Positions 7,948 to 15,995 are shown, counted from the stretch's first letter. The stretch is DNA of 64,000 nucleotides from Geobacillus sp. 46C-IIa (GCF_014679505.1 NZ_CP061474.1:1084001-1148000), one strand, 5' to 3'. Translations and numbers: made by a program. The notes: generated by a model not told the origin, from the letters alone.

Positions 7948-8974
7948 GCGGTGCGGACTTACGCCTCCAGCTGAGTATATTGATTTCAGCGTCAATACGA
8001 ACCCGTACCGGCTGCCGCCTTCCGCCTGGCCGAACAGCGAAGAGTGGATCCGCTGGGCCAGTGAGTATCCCGACTTAGAAGCGGAAGCGCTCGTGGCGCT
8101 GATCGCCAGGCAGGAAGGGATTGAGCGTGGGCAAGTGCTCATGACGAACGGGGCGGCCGAGGCGATTTATTTGTTGGCGGCCTTGTTTGCCGGCCGGCGG
8201 GTCGGCGTGTTGGAACCGACGTTTTCTGAGTATCGGCGCGCCTGCCTCGCCTACGGTTGCGAGGTAACGGCGTTTATGGCCGCGGAAGAACGCGGTTTCT
8301 CTTATGATATTGAAAAAGCGGCGGCGTGGGCGGCGGGGCGGGACATCGTGTTTTTATGCCATCCGAACAATCCGACCGGGACGGCGGTGCCGGAGCATGA
8401 ACTTCGGTCGTTCATTGATGCGGCCGATCAAGCCGGTACGTATATCGTTGTTGATGAAGCGTTTTATCCGTTTTGGCGCGGCGGGTTTACCGCCATGCGC
8501 TGGCTGGACCGCCACCCGCACCTCATTGTGCTCCGATCATTGACGAAAATCCATCATTTAGCAGGGGTGCGCCTCGGCTATGTCGTTGCCAATGAGGAGA
8601 TCGTTGCCGCGTTAAAAACGCGGCAGCCGCCATGGAGCGCAAGCCAAGTTGCTCAGCAGCTGGCGATCCGCTTTTTGCAAATGGAGCCGTTTGTGGAGTG
8701 GACAAAAGAGCGGCTGGCCGCCGAGCGGGAGCGGGTGTTTCGTATGCTTCCTACCGAACGGTATGACGTCTCGCCGTCGGTCGTCAACTTTTACTTGCTT
8801 CGTCCGCGGTCAGGGCGGACGGAGGCGCTGCTCTTCCATTTATTAAAGAAAGGGATTGTACCGCGGCATACGATGAATTTCCCAGGGCTTGACGGCCGTT
8901 ACGTGCGGCTGGCGGTTAAAACACAGACCGAAAACGACCGGCTTCTCGAAGCCTTGATGGGGTGGGATGGATGA
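7904..8974 (+). CDS. cobD: L-threonine-O-3-phosphate decarboxylase
   Basis: A 356-residue PLP enzyme of the class I/II aminotransferase fold that makes (R)-1-amino-2-propanol phosphate for the corrinoid side chain. Visible: DFSVNTNPY near residue 27, the CHPNNPTGT loop near 152, DEAFYPF, and the PLP lysine, probably Lys215 in SLTKIHHLAGVRLGY. The start is a TTG at 7904 preceded by GGGGGGA, overlapping cbiB by 44 bases; no ATG gives a full-length product. Without context it would be read as histidinol-phosphate aminotransferase, but its position next to cbiB and cobU makes CobD more likely. Confidence 0.9.
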   Translation: MHWPAHGASPHALYKRCGLTPPAEYIDFSVNTNPYRLPPSAWPNSEEWIRWASEYPDLEAEALVALIARQEGIERGQVLMTNGAAEAIYLLAALFAGRRVGVLEPTFSEYRRACLAYGCEVTAFMAAEERGFSYDIEKAAAWAAGRDIVFLCHPNNPTGTAVPEHELRSFIDAADQAGTYIVVDEAFYPFWRGGFTAMRWLDRHPHLIVLRSLTKIHHLAGVRLGYVVANEEIVAALKTRQPPWSASQVAQQLAIRFLQMEPFVEWTKERLAAERERVFRMLPTERYDVSPSVVNFYLLRPRSGRTEALLFHLLKKGIVPRHTMNFPGLDGRYVRLAVKTQTENDRLLEALMGWDG

Positions 8975-9528
8975 TCGTGTTTGTGAGCGGTGCGGTGCGC
9001 AGCGGCAAAAGCGAAGCGGCGGAAGCGTGCGCTAGGCGTCTCGCCCACGGCGGCCGGCTCCATTATCTCGCCACTGCACGGGCGGCGGATGCAGAAATGG
9101 CGGCGCGCATCCGCCGCCATCAAGAGCGGCGCACAGCCAGTGGAACGCATTGGACGGTGTGGGAAGCGCCGGCACGCCTCGGCCGGTTTGCCCGGTCGCT
9201 TCATCCTTCCGACGTTGCGCTCATCGATTGCTTAACCGTGTGGCTGGCGAACGAGCTGTTTAGCGGCGACAGCTGGCGAACAGAGGAGGCGTCATTCGTC
9301 ATCGCTCGTCGGCTGCTTGATGACGTGCGGAGCTTAGCGGATGTCTGCCGAGCTGTTGTCATCGTTTCAAACGAACTGTTTTCCGGCGGCGTACCGGCCG
9401 ATCCTGGCACGTTTCACTATATGAAAACGCTCGGATGGCTTCATCAACAGCTGGTCGCGGAAGCGGCAGCCGCCGCAGTCGTTGAATGCGGCCTCGTTCG
9501 AGTGAAAAAAGGGCGGTGGCCGCAATGA
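8971..9528 (+). CDS. cobU: Adenosylcobinamide kinase / adenosylcobinamide-phosphate guanylyltransferase
   Basis: A 185-residue bifunctional enzyme that activates adenosylcobinamide to AdoCbi-GDP. It has an intact P-loop at residues 7-14 (GAVRSGKS), the histidine-containing region IRRHQERR where the covalent GMP intermediate forms in this family, IDCLTVWLANEL, and VSNELFSGGVPADP. The ATG at 8971 overlaps the cobD stop (ATGA); a GTG at 8962 is an alternative. Its product goes to CobS, encoded next. A second, shorter CobU-like gene lies three genes downstream. Confidence 0.93.
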   Translation: MIVFVSGAVRSGKSEAAEACARRLAHGGRLHYLATARAADAEMAARIRRHQERRTASGTHWTVWEAPARLGRFARSLHPSDVALIDCLTVWLANELFSGDSWRTEEASFVIARRLLDDVRSLADVCRAVVIVSNELFSGGVPADPGTFHYMKTLGWLHQQLVAEAAAAAVVECGLVRVKKGRWPQ

Positions 9529-10313
9529 AGCAGATGTGGAACGGTTGGCTGTTGGCGCTGCAGCTGTTTACCGTTATTCCGATTCGGCGCTCCATTGAAT
9601 GGAATGCCCTTCATGTCCGTTGGCTTGTGCGCTTCATGCCGCTTGCGGGGGCGGCGATCGGGGTGTTGGCTGCTGGGGTGTATGCTTTATGCTCTATATT
9701 TTCGTTCGGCTCGCCGGCTTTTCTGGCGCTTCTCCTTCTTTGGCTTGGCATTTGGATGGCCGGCGGGCTGCACGCCGATGGTTGGATGGATGTGAGCGAC
9801 GCCTTTTTTTCGTATCGCGACGCCAAACGGCGGCAGGAGATTATGTCCGATTCGCGCGTCGGCGCCTTTGCTGTCTTGTCGCTCGTCTGTTTATTGTCGT
9901 TTCGTTGGCTGTTTTTGTATGAGACGATTGAGGCGGGGATTCCGCCGATGTTGTTTGTTGCCGTGCCGCTGTTGTCGCGGACAGGGGCCGCCTGGCTGCT
10001 TTGCGTCGGCAAGTTGGCGAAACCAACAGGAATGGCGGCATCGGTGCGCGAATATAGTTCATGGCGCGATGCCGTCTTGTCGCTCGCGCTCGCCTTTCTC
10101 GCCCTTTCGCCTCTTTCGGTGTTTGGGGGCGTCCCAGTATGGATGAGTGCCGCGCTCGTTATGGCGATGGCGCTTTTGGCGCTAGCGGCCAAGCCATGGG
10201 CGGAAAAACAGTTCGGCGGCGTCACCGGTGATGTGCTCGGAGCGCTCATTGAAGGAGGGGAGACGCTTTTATGGGGCGTCGTTTGGCTATTACATTCATC
10301 CGCCATGGGATGA
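9525..10313 (+). CDS. cobS: Adenosylcobinamide-GDP ribazoletransferase (cobalamin synthase)
   Basis: A 262-residue membrane protein of the CobS family. It joins AdoCbi-GDP to alpha-ribazole or its phosphate, the last assembly step of the nucleotide loop. It starts LLALQLFTVIPI, carries the Asp-rich motif GGLHADGWMDVSDAFFS (about residues 78-94) and the phosphate-binding segment SDSRVGAFAV, and has five to seven hydrophobic segments. The ATG at 9525 overlaps cobU by 4 bases. Neighbours supply both substrates: CobU the activated corrinoid, CblT/CblS the ribazole phosphate. Confidence 0.93.
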   Translation: MKQMWNGWLLALQLFTVIPIRRSIEWNALHVRWLVRFMPLAGAAIGVLAAGVYALCSIFSFGSPAFLALLLLWLGIWMAGGLHADGWMDVSDAFFSYRDAKRRQEIMSDSRVGAFAVLSLVCLLSFRWLFLYETIEAGIPPMLFVAVPLLSRTGAAWLLCVGKLAKPTGMAASVREYSSWRDAVLSLALAFLALSPLSVFGGVPVWMSAALVMAMALLALAAKPWAEKQFGGVTGDVLGALIEGGETLLWGVVWLLHSSAMG

Positions 10314-10921
10314 CGGAGTTGAACCGCCAACAGGTGTATATCGGCTGGACGGATGCGCCGCTGGCTGCTGCTGAGCGCGTTCGGCTCCGCCGCCTAAAGC
10401 CAAAGCTGCCTATGGCGGTCGACCGGATTGTTTCAAGCGATCTTCGCCGCTGCCGGGAAACGGCGATTTTGTTGTTCGGCGGCCGTCCGGCGGACTGGTG
10501 GACAAGCGAGTGGCGCGAGCTGTCGTTTGGCGTTTGGGAAGGAAGAACGTTTGCCGAATTAGCCGGAGAACCGGCGTACCGCCGATGGCTTGAAGCGCCG
10601 TTTTCCGCAGCACCGCCCGGAGGCGAAAGCTATGACGCTTTTCAGGCGCGCATCACACAGGCGCTCGCGGAGACGATCGCTTTGGCTGAGCGAAGCGGCG
10701 CCCGCCATATCGCCGTCATCACCCACGGCGGCCCGATCCGTCTTATGCTTGAGCAATATGCGCCGGTTTCGCGTTCGTTTTGGGAATGGGATGTGCCGTT
10801 TGCCGGCGGGTATACGCTTGATTCAACGCTCGAGCGTTGGAAAGGGGGAGAGCGATGCATTTCGTTGTCGGCGGTGCGTTTCAAGGAAAACGAAAATGGG
10901 TGCGGGAACGGTACGGAATAA
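10271..10921 (+). CDS. cobC: Alpha-ribazole phosphatase-like histidine phosphatase
   Basis: A 216-residue member of the histidine phosphatase (phosphoglycerate mutase) superfamily. The catalytic RHG is at residues 11-13 (FIRHGMTELN), a second His lies in VITHGGPIRLM, and acidic and arginine active-site residues fall in SSDLRRCRETA and WRELSFGVWEG. In cobalamin assembly CobC removes the phosphate left on the nucleotide loop (alpha-ribazole-5'-phosphate or adenosylcobalamin-5'-phosphate). The ATG at 10271 follows AGGAGGGG by 8 bases and overlaps cobS by 43. The superfamily is broad, so the assignment rests on context. Confidence 0.88.
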   Translation: MGRRLAITFIRHGMTELNRQQVYIGWTDAPLAAAERVRLRRLKPKLPMAVDRIVSSDLRRCRETAILLFGGRPADWWTSEWRELSFGVWEGRTFAELAGEPAYRRWLEAPFSAAPPGGESYDAFQARITQALAETIALAERSGARHIAVITHGGPIRLMLEQYAPVSRSFWEWDVPFAGGYTLDSTLERWKGGERCISLSAVRFKENENGCGNGTE

Positions 10922-11271
10922 GCGATGGTGTTCATATGGTATGGCATGACGGCTATCAAGAGCCATACGGGCTGCCGGACGGCGTCAAGGCGGCGAAAAC
11001 CGTCGTCTTTGATGGGCTCGAAGCCGCCATTCGCCGCCTTCCGGATGCTGAAGAATGGGAGCGATTTTTCCGCATTTGGAAGCAATGGGAAGACGAAGTG
11101 GCCGGCCGCACCGTCGTCTGGATTGGGACGGACGTAACGCAAGGCGTCATTCCGACCGCTCGAGAGGATCGGCGTTGGCGCGACGCGGTCGGGATATGCT
11201 ATCAGCGGCTTGTCGCCATATGCTGCCGCGTCGACCGAATTTGGTGTGGGCTGGCAGAACGATTAAAATAA
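10855..11271 (+). CDS. Short, divergent CobU-like protein
   Basis: A 138-residue protein whose N-terminus (HFVVGGAFQGKRKWVRE) and C-terminus (VTQGVIPTAREDRRWRDAVG...DRIWCGLAERLK) resemble the two ends of CobU, but the middle is shortened. The P-loop reads GAFQGKRK, so the Ser/Thr that normally follows the lysine is replaced by Arg, and the histidine segment of the guanylyltransferase is not recognisable. GGGGGAG sits just upstream of the ATG at 10855, and the gene overlaps cobC by 67 bases, so it appears to be translated. It may be a corrinoid-binding relic, a specialised kinase, or a partner of the full-length CobU; the function is not established by the sequence. Confidence 0.72.
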   Translation: MHFVVGGAFQGKRKWVRERYGISDGVHMVWHDGYQEPYGLPDGVKAAKTVVFDGLEAAIRRLPDAEEWERFFRIWKQWEDEVAGRTVVWIGTDVTQGVIPTAREDRRWRDAVGICYQRLVAICCRVDRIWCGLAERLK

Positions 11272-11285
11272 GGGGGAGAGGACAC

Positions 11286-11864
11286 ATGAAGCTGTACACG
11301 CGAACGGGAGATCAAGGGAAAACGAGTTTAGTCGGCGGACGCGTCGACAAAGATCATTTGCGCGTTGAGGCGTACGGAACGATCGATGAGGCGAATTCGT
11401 TCATCGGCTGGGCGCTCGCCTTATTGGCGGATGATGCGCGTTTCCGCGATCTTTGTGCCGAGCTGCAAAAAATCCAACACGAGCTGTTTGACTGCGGCGG
11501 GGATTTGGCCATCGTCAACGGCAAGCTGCCGTATAAAGCGACCGAGGAGATGGTCGAGTTTTTAGAACAGCGCATTGACGCGTACGTGCAAGAGGCGCCG
11601 CCGCTTCGGAAGTTCATTTTGCCGGGCGGTTCGAAGGCGGCGGCCGCGCTTCATATGGCGCGCACGGTGACAAGGCGGGCGGAACGATGCATCGTTTCCT
11701 TGCAAAAAGCGGAATCGATCAATGAGGTCGTGCTCAAGTATATGAACCGCCTGTCGGATTATTTGTTCGCCGCCGCCCGGGTCGTGAATGCGCGCTTAGG
11801 AGTGGGCGACGTCGAGTATGAGCGGAGCGCCATTGTGTTTCGCGACAAGGAGGAAGGGCAATGA
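11286..11864 (+). CDS. pduO: PduO-type ATP:cob(I)alamin adenosyltransferase
   Basis: A 192-residue protein that transfers the adenosyl group of ATP to cobalt of cob(I)alamin or cobinamide, making the coenzyme form. The family signature is at the N-terminus (YTRTGDQGKTSLVGG), followed by EAYGTIDEANSFIG, and the ATP/corrinoid-site motif RTVTRRAERCIVSL and NRLSDYLFAAARV in the C-terminal half. The ATG at 11286 follows AAGGGGGAGAGG. It ends in an ATGA overlap with the ECF S-component gene. It is not of the CobA type, consistent with Bacillaceae use of PduO/YvqK enzymes. Confidence 0.94.
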   Translation: MKLYTRTGDQGKTSLVGGRVDKDHLRVEAYGTIDEANSFIGWALALLADDARFRDLCAELQKIQHELFDCGGDLAIVNGKLPYKATEEMVEFLEQRIDAYVQEAPPLRKFILPGGSKAAAALHMARTVTRRAERCIVSLQKAESINEVVLKYMNRLSDYLFAAARVVNARLGVGDVEYERSAIVFRDKEEGQ

Positions 11865-12349
11865 ACCGCCGTTTTGCCTGGCTGGCTGTTTGCCTGGCGC
11901 TTTCTGTCATCGGATCGTTCATCAAGTTGCCGACGTTTGTCGGCAGCATCGCTTTAGACAGCGCTCCGGCGCTCGTTGCCGCCGCTGTTCTCGGCCCGCG
12001 CGCCGGAGCAACGGTCGCCGGGCTTGGCCACTTCATTTCCGCCTACGTCGGCGGCTGGCCGCTCGGCCCGTTCCATTGGCTTGTTGCTTGTGAAATGGCG
12101 GGGCTTAGCGCTTTGTTTGCCGCAATGTATGGGCGGGGCTGGCGCTTCGGCGGAGCCGCTGCCTTTTTTGTCGGCAATGTGTTCTTGGCGCCGCTGCCCC
12201 TTGTCGTTTCGTTCGGCTGGCCGTTTGTTGCCGCAATCATTCCGCCGCTGTCGGCGGCTGCGGCCGCCAATGTGTTGATCGCCATGGCGGTGATGCCTTC
12301 TGTCGTCCGCTTGGCGACAAAAGCGGGGGTGAGGGCGCCGCATGCGTGA
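11861..12349 (+). CDS. cblT: ECF transporter S component, probable alpha-ribazole transporter
   Basis: A 162-residue membrane protein with five to six hydrophobic segments and the small-residue-rich look of ECF substrate-binding (S) components (GPRAGATVAGLGHFISAYVGG). No ATPase or T component is nearby, so it would share a group-II ECF module encoded elsewhere. CblT proteins of Listeria and Geobacillus are known to import alpha-ribazole, which lets the cell bypass CobT. The next gene encodes the matching kinase CblS, overlapping by 8 bases, which strongly supports this substrate. Another vitamin precursor would be the alternative. Confidence 0.85.
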   Translation: MNRRFAWLAVCLALSVIGSFIKLPTFVGSIALDSAPALVAAAVLGPRAGATVAGLGHFISAYVGGWPLGPFHWLVACEMAGLSALFAAMYGRGWRFGGAAAFFVGNVFLAPLPLVVSFGWPFVAAIIPPLSAAAAANVLIAMAVMPSVVRLATKAGVRAPHA

Positions 12350-13058
12350 TGTGCTCTTTCTCCCGTTTGACGATGGCGTTGAACTAGCGATCGCTGCCGA
12401 CGGTTCGGCGGCGGTCGGGGAAAAACCGGGCGACGCTGTTTTTGCTCCGGCCGAGACAACTGCCTATTTTGCCGCCCGCGTCGCCTTGATGGAGTTAGCC
12501 AGCGTTGGGGCGGAAGCGAAGGCGGTTGTGCTGCAAAACTTTATCGCCGATGAATGTTGGGAAGCGCTTTGCCGCGGCATCAAGCGGGCGGGCGACGAGC
12601 TGGGGCTTAATCTTCCGATTACCGGCAGCAGTGAATCGAATTTTGCCACCGTGCAGTCAGCGCTTGGGGTGACGGCGATCGGAACGGTGGCGAGCGGACA
12701 AAAGAGAATCGGCATCACGCCGGAGGCGGCCAAGTTTGCCGTGATCGGCCGCCCGCTCGTCGGCCCAGCCGTGTTGGCGCACCCGGAATGGATTGCGCCG
12801 CTTTCACTCGTTGCCGAGCTTCTTGCTTCCCCGTATGTTTACGAGTTGATTCCTATCGGCTCAAAAGGCATTTTTTATGAATGGGCGCAGCTGTTGGCCG
12901 CCAACGGTCGCCGGTGGCGCGCCTGCGCATGCCCGCTGCCGCTTTTTGCTTCCGGCGGCCCGGCGACCTCTTTGCTTATCAGTTATGATCCAGCTGGAGA
13001 GCAAGTATTAAGAAGGCTGGCTGGCCGTCTCTTTTTTCCGTTGTTTGCCGAGCCGTAA
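12342..13058 (+). CDS. cblS: Alpha-ribazole kinase (AIR synthase-related)
   Basis: A 238-residue protein related to the PurM/ThiL ATP-binding fold: N-terminal strand-turn region, then FAARVALMELASVGAEAKAV (the helix carrying the phosphate-site contacts in this fold) and a Gly/Ser-rich segment ITGSSESNF near residue 92. CblS phosphorylates alpha-ribazole to alpha-ribazole-5'-phosphate, the nucleotide that CobS attaches, replacing the canonical CobT route. It is the last gene of the riboswitch operon and overlaps cblT. A terminator follows within 50 bases. The assignment combines family resemblance and gene pairing. Confidence 0.83.
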   Translation: MRDVLFLPFDDGVELAIAADGSAAVGEKPGDAVFAPAETTAYFAARVALMELASVGAEAKAVVLQNFIADECWEALCRGIKRAGDELGLNLPITGSSESNFATVQSALGVTAIGTVASGQKRIGITPEAAKFAVIGRPLVGPAVLAHPEWIAPLSLVAELLASPYVYELIPIGSKGIFYEWAQLLAANGRRWRACACPLPLFASGGPATSLLISYDPAGEQVLRRLAGRLFFPLFAEP

Positions 13059-13104
13059 CCGTCTGTTGTTTTTGGCTAAAAAACAGTTTCCTTTTCGCTT
13101 TTTA

Positions 13105-13136
13105 CCCGTTATCATGAAGATAATGGGATTTTTTTG
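13105..13136 (+). terminator. Terminator of the B12 operon
   Basis: CCCGTTATC (13105-13113) pairs with GATAATGGG (13119-13127, one G-T pair), followed by ATTTTTTT. It lies 47 bases after cblS and before the sigX start. Confidence 0.82.
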
Positions 13137-13172
13137 GCTGCGGTCCGCGGAAAGAATAGGGGGAGAGGGACG

Positions 13173-13718
13173 ATGGACCCCGTCTTTGAACAGTTGTATG
13201 AAAAGTATCATGATGATTTGTTTAATTTTTTGTTTTACATGGTGCGGAATCGAGAGCATGCCGAAGATTTAGTCCAAGAAGTATACGTGAAAGTGCTGCG
13301 TTCGTATAAGCGGTTCAAAGGGCAATGCAGCGAAAAAACGTGGCTGCTGTCCATTGCGCGCCATGTGGCGATCGATTTTTTTCGTCGGCAAAAGCATCGT
13401 CGCAAATGGGCCGGCCTGCCGGAATGGAGCGAGGAGTCGATCGGAGCTGACGAACCGATGCCGGAAGAGGTCGCCATTCAAAAGGAGGAAATTCAGCTCA
13501 TGTACCGCTGTTTGGCGCGCTGTACGGTCGATCAGCAGCTTGTGCTCGTCCTCCGGTTCATTCAATCGCTGTCGATTGCGGAAACGGCGACGGCGCTCGG
13601 CTGGACGGAGAGTAAAGTGAAAACGACGCAACACCGTGCGTTAAAGGCGCTGAAGCGCTATATGGAGGAAGAGGCAGAACGGGAGGGATGGCAACATGAA
13701 AAAGCTCAACTGGAATGA
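13173..13718 (+). CDS. sigX: ECF RNA polymerase sigma factor SigX
   Basis: A 181-residue ECF sigma factor. Region 2 is at about residues 10-85 (DLFNFLFYMVRNREHAEDLVQEVYVK, WLLSIARHVAIDFFRRQ). Region 4 is at about 120-170, with the helix-turn-helix QSLSIAETATALGWTESKVK and the conserved TQHRALKALK. The ATG at 13173 follows AGGGGGAGAGG. It overlaps the next gene, whose product has the layout of RsiX, and precedes serA as in B. subtilis, which is why SigX is preferred to other ECF factors. SigX responds to cell-envelope conditions and controls surface-charge genes in B. subtilis. Confidence 0.9.
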   Translation: MDPVFEQLYEKYHDDLFNFLFYMVRNREHAEDLVQEVYVKVLRSYKRFKGQCSEKTWLLSIARHVAIDFFRRQKHRRKWAGLPEWSEESIGADEPMPEEVAIQKEEIQLMYRCLARCTVDQQLVLVLRFIQSLSIAETATALGWTESKVKTTQHRALKALKRYMEEEAEREGWQHEKAQLE

Positions 13719-14814
13719 GCGATGCATCCAACATGGCCTTGAACAGCTGCCCGTCGTCAAAGACCGCCGTGCGAAAGAGGATGTTTACGAGCGGTTGGAG
13801 CGCGCGCGTCGGGCGGCGCGCTGGAAGCGGCGCTGGATTCCGGCGGCCGCGTCGGCGGCGGTGCTTATTGCGGCTGTGGTTGCTGGTCCCCGCCTCATCA
13901 TTCCGGAACAGGCGGATCAACAGGAAGCCCCCTCATCCGCCGCAGAGACATGGCAAGCAAACGATGCTTCTTCCCGCTCGGAAGTGATGATGACGACTGA
14001 TGCGGCGCCGCTCGTGGCGAATGAAGTGACGAGCACGGCCGTCATCGCCTTGCCTGACCGGAAAATTGGCATGGTTGTACCGGTGGCTGTCCCACTTTTC
14101 GGCCGCTTTGCCCCGGAAGAACGGCTGGCGGCCGCGCTCGATGAGCTCAACCGCTCTCCGCTGCGGAGCGCAGCTAAATGGCTTGATGGTGTAACGATGA
14201 CGCCGGAAGCAGGCGGCGGAAGCGTCTGGATGGTGCACGTTCCGGCTCGCCATCGCATATTTGCCGCCGACCGCGAGGAGCAGCAGCTGTTTTTAGTGGC
14301 GGTGATGGAAACCGTGCGGCAAATGGGGGGGCGCCATGTCCGCTTTTTTACTGGAACGAAAGAAGGCCTTGATCTATCGGCGTCCGGACAACTGAAAGCG
14401 ACAAAGGTAAATCGCCAAAAACGAATTTATTATATCAACCGCCTTTCTTCGTTCGGTGATGTGGTGCTTATTTCGGCTCCGAGCGACGCCCGCTCGTTTC
14501 CCGAGGCGGTGCAGCGGATGAAAAAACCCGGTGGCCGCGGGCTTGAGCCGGCTATTCCACCGGAAGTTGAGGTCGATCGAGTCGATGTCAATGGGCGCCA
14601 TGCCGCCGTTTCGCTTCGCTTTTCCGACTCGCTGAACATAGCGGATGAGGTGCGCATGACAGAAGCGATTTTGTTGACGGCAAAAGAGTTCGGCTTACGT
14701 GAGGTGACGTTGGCGGCCAATGGCCGCTCGGCCATCGGCCCATATCCGCTCGGGGAGCGGATCAAGGTGCCGGCCGGCCCGAACGCGGAACTGTTGACAG
14801 CAAGCAGGCGATAG
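13696..14814 (+). CDS. rsiX: Anti-sigma factor RsiX
   Basis: A 372-residue protein, near the length of B. subtilis RsiX. The first 50 residues are charged and cytoplasmic (the sigma-binding end), residues about 54-72 are a single membrane segment, and the remainder is extracytoplasmic after a Pro/Ser/Glu-rich linker. The outer part shows two similar alpha/beta units that resemble the GerMN fold (about 115-215 and 245-360); this is my inference. It overlaps sigX by 23 bases, as expected for a co-produced inhibitor that holds SigX at the membrane. Confidence 0.87.
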   Translation: MKKLNWNERCIQHGLEQLPVVKDRRAKEDVYERLERARRAARWKRRWIPAAASAAVLIAAVVAGPRLIIPEQADQQEAPSSAAETWQANDASSRSEVMMTTDAAPLVANEVTSTAVIALPDRKIGMVVPVAVPLFGRFAPEERLAAALDELNRSPLRSAAKWLDGVTMTPEAGGGSVWMVHVPARHRIFAADREEQQLFLVAVMETVRQMGGRHVRFFTGTKEGLDLSASGQLKATKVNRQKRIYYINRLSSFGDVVLISAPSDARSFPEAVQRMKKPGGRGLEPAIPPEVEVDRVDVNGRHAAVSLRFSDSLNIADEVRMTEAILLTAKEFGLREVTLAANGRSAIGPYPLGERIKVPAGPNAELLTASRR

Positions 14815-14953
14815 CGGCCGGTGCCGCCTCTTGGCTACTTTCCAGCGATGTCATTTTGTTACAGTTTCGTTAATGTCGTCGCAGTGTTGTTCTATCGACG
14901 ATCGTTTTGACATAAGACATATATGGCACGAAGAAGAGAAGGAGGGATGGAGA

Positions 14954-15040
14954 ATGGATGATGTCATGAGACGGATTTTAGCGGTCGCCGGTGTGGCGGT
15001 ATGCGTCGGGCTGTTGTTTCTCGTCGGCGCTAACGGATGA
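14954..15040 (+). CDS. Putative 28-residue single-span membrane peptide
   Basis: An ATG at 14954 is preceded by AGGAGGG (14940-14946) with a 7-base gap, a strong ribosome site for an unlikely stretch. The peptide has a charged start (MDDVMRR) and a hydrophobic segment of about 19 residues ending GANG, the typical form of small bacterial membrane peptides. It lies between rsiX and the PHP phosphatase in a 309-base gap. I know no homologue. Too short for statistical support, so the call rests on ribosome site and composition. Confidence 0.4.
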   Translation: MDDVMRRILAVAGVAVCVGLLFLVGANG

Positions 15041-15063
15041 TTGGATGAATATTCACAAAACGG

Positions 15064-15093
15064 TTGTCCTCTTTCGCGGTGATGCGTTATAAT
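15064..15093 (+). promoter_or_regulatory. SigA promoter of the PHP phosphatase gene
   Basis: TTGTCC (15064-15069), 18-base spacer, perfect TATAAT (15088-15093), 31 bases before the start codon. Confidence 0.72.
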
Positions 15094-15123
15094 GAGAAAA
15101 ACATCAGGAGAGGAGAACGGCAG

Positions 15124-15936
15124 ATGTTGACCGACTACCATAATCATCTCGAACGGGGAACGCTGACGCTTGATTATTTGCGCCAATTTACGGATGAGGC
15201 GGCGAAAAAAGGGATTGAGCATTTCGGCATTTCTGAACACGCGTATCATTTTTACCAAACGAAGAACATTTTGTCCAACCCGTGGGTGGAAGCGCGCCGC
15301 TGCTACGATATGGACGATTACGTCCGGCTGTTCCACGAAGCGTGGGATGCCGGCATCGATGTGAAAATGTCGATCGAAATGGACTATACGCCAGGCAAGC
15401 ATGAGGAGATGGCGGCGTTCATCCGCGCGTACGATTTTGACTATGTCATCGGCTCCATTCATTGGGTTGACGATTTCGGCATCGACTTAGTCGAATATCG
15501 CCGCGAGTGGGAACGGCGCGATTTGTATGATACATACCGCAAATATTTCGATCAAGTCGTGACGCTTGCCGAATCGAACTTATTTGACATTATCGGCCAC
15601 CTTGATTTGGTGAAAATTTTTAAATATGTTCCAGAAGATGAAGAGTTTTTGCTCGAACAATACGACCGGGCGACAACGGCGCTCGCCAATTCGAAAACGT
15701 GCGTCGAAATCAGCACGGCCGGGCTGCGCAAGCCGGTCGGCGAGCTGTACCCGGACCCGCGCTTGCTGAAAATGTGCTATGAAAAAGGCATTCCGATCGT
15801 CTTTTCCTCTGATGCGCACGTGCCGGAACATGTCGGCGCCGACTTTGACAAAGCGGTTGAACTCGCCCGCAGCGTCGGCTACACCGAGCTGATGACGTTC
15901 TCGAAAGGCGAGCGGAAGGCGGTGCCGCTCGGTTGA
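15124..15936 (+). CDS. hisJ: PHP-domain histidinol-phosphatase family protein
   Basis: A 270-residue metal-dependent phosphatase of the PHP superfamily. Metal ligands are visible in order: DYHNHLERG (start), SEHAYHF, IEMDY, GSIHWVDDF, GHLDLVK, and SSDAHVPEHVG near the C-terminus. Proteins of this size are HisJ-like histidinol-phosphate phosphatases, step eight of histidine synthesis in Bacillus. No other his gene is nearby, so the substrate is not proven. The ATG at 15124 follows AGGAGAGGAGAA. The gene converges on serA, with one terminator for each direction between them. Confidence 0.82.
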   Translation: MLTDYHNHLERGTLTLDYLRQFTDEAAKKGIEHFGISEHAYHFYQTKNILSNPWVEARRCYDMDDYVRLFHEAWDAGIDVKMSIEMDYTPGKHEEMAAFIRAYDFDYVIGSIHWVDDFGIDLVEYRREWERRDLYDTYRKYFDQVVTLAESNLFDIIGHLDLVKIFKYVPEDEEFLLEQYDRATTALANSKTCVEISTAGLRKPVGELYPDPRLLKMCYEKGIPIVFSSDAHVPEHVGADFDKAVELARSVGYTELMTFSKGERKAVPLG

Positions 15937-15958
15937 ACGGAATGAGATAACGAAAACC

Positions 15959-15995
15959 ATGCAGGTTTCCGATCGGCGAAGCCTGCATAGTTTTT
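15959..15995 (+). terminator. Terminator of the PHP phosphatase gene
   Basis: ATGCAGGTTTC (15959-15969) pairs with GAAGCCTGCAT (15978-15988), one G-T pair, followed by AGTTTTT. Confidence 0.8.

Noticed and set aside
9611..10330. 239-codon open frame on the minus strand inside cobS
   Set aside because: It is the antisense shadow of a GC-rich membrane-protein gene, shows no recognisable motif, and lies in a tight plus-strand operon.
8971..11271. cobU and the second CobU-like gene as one interrupted gene
   Set aside because: The first is full length with all motifs; three complete genes stand between them, so this is a separate divergent gene.
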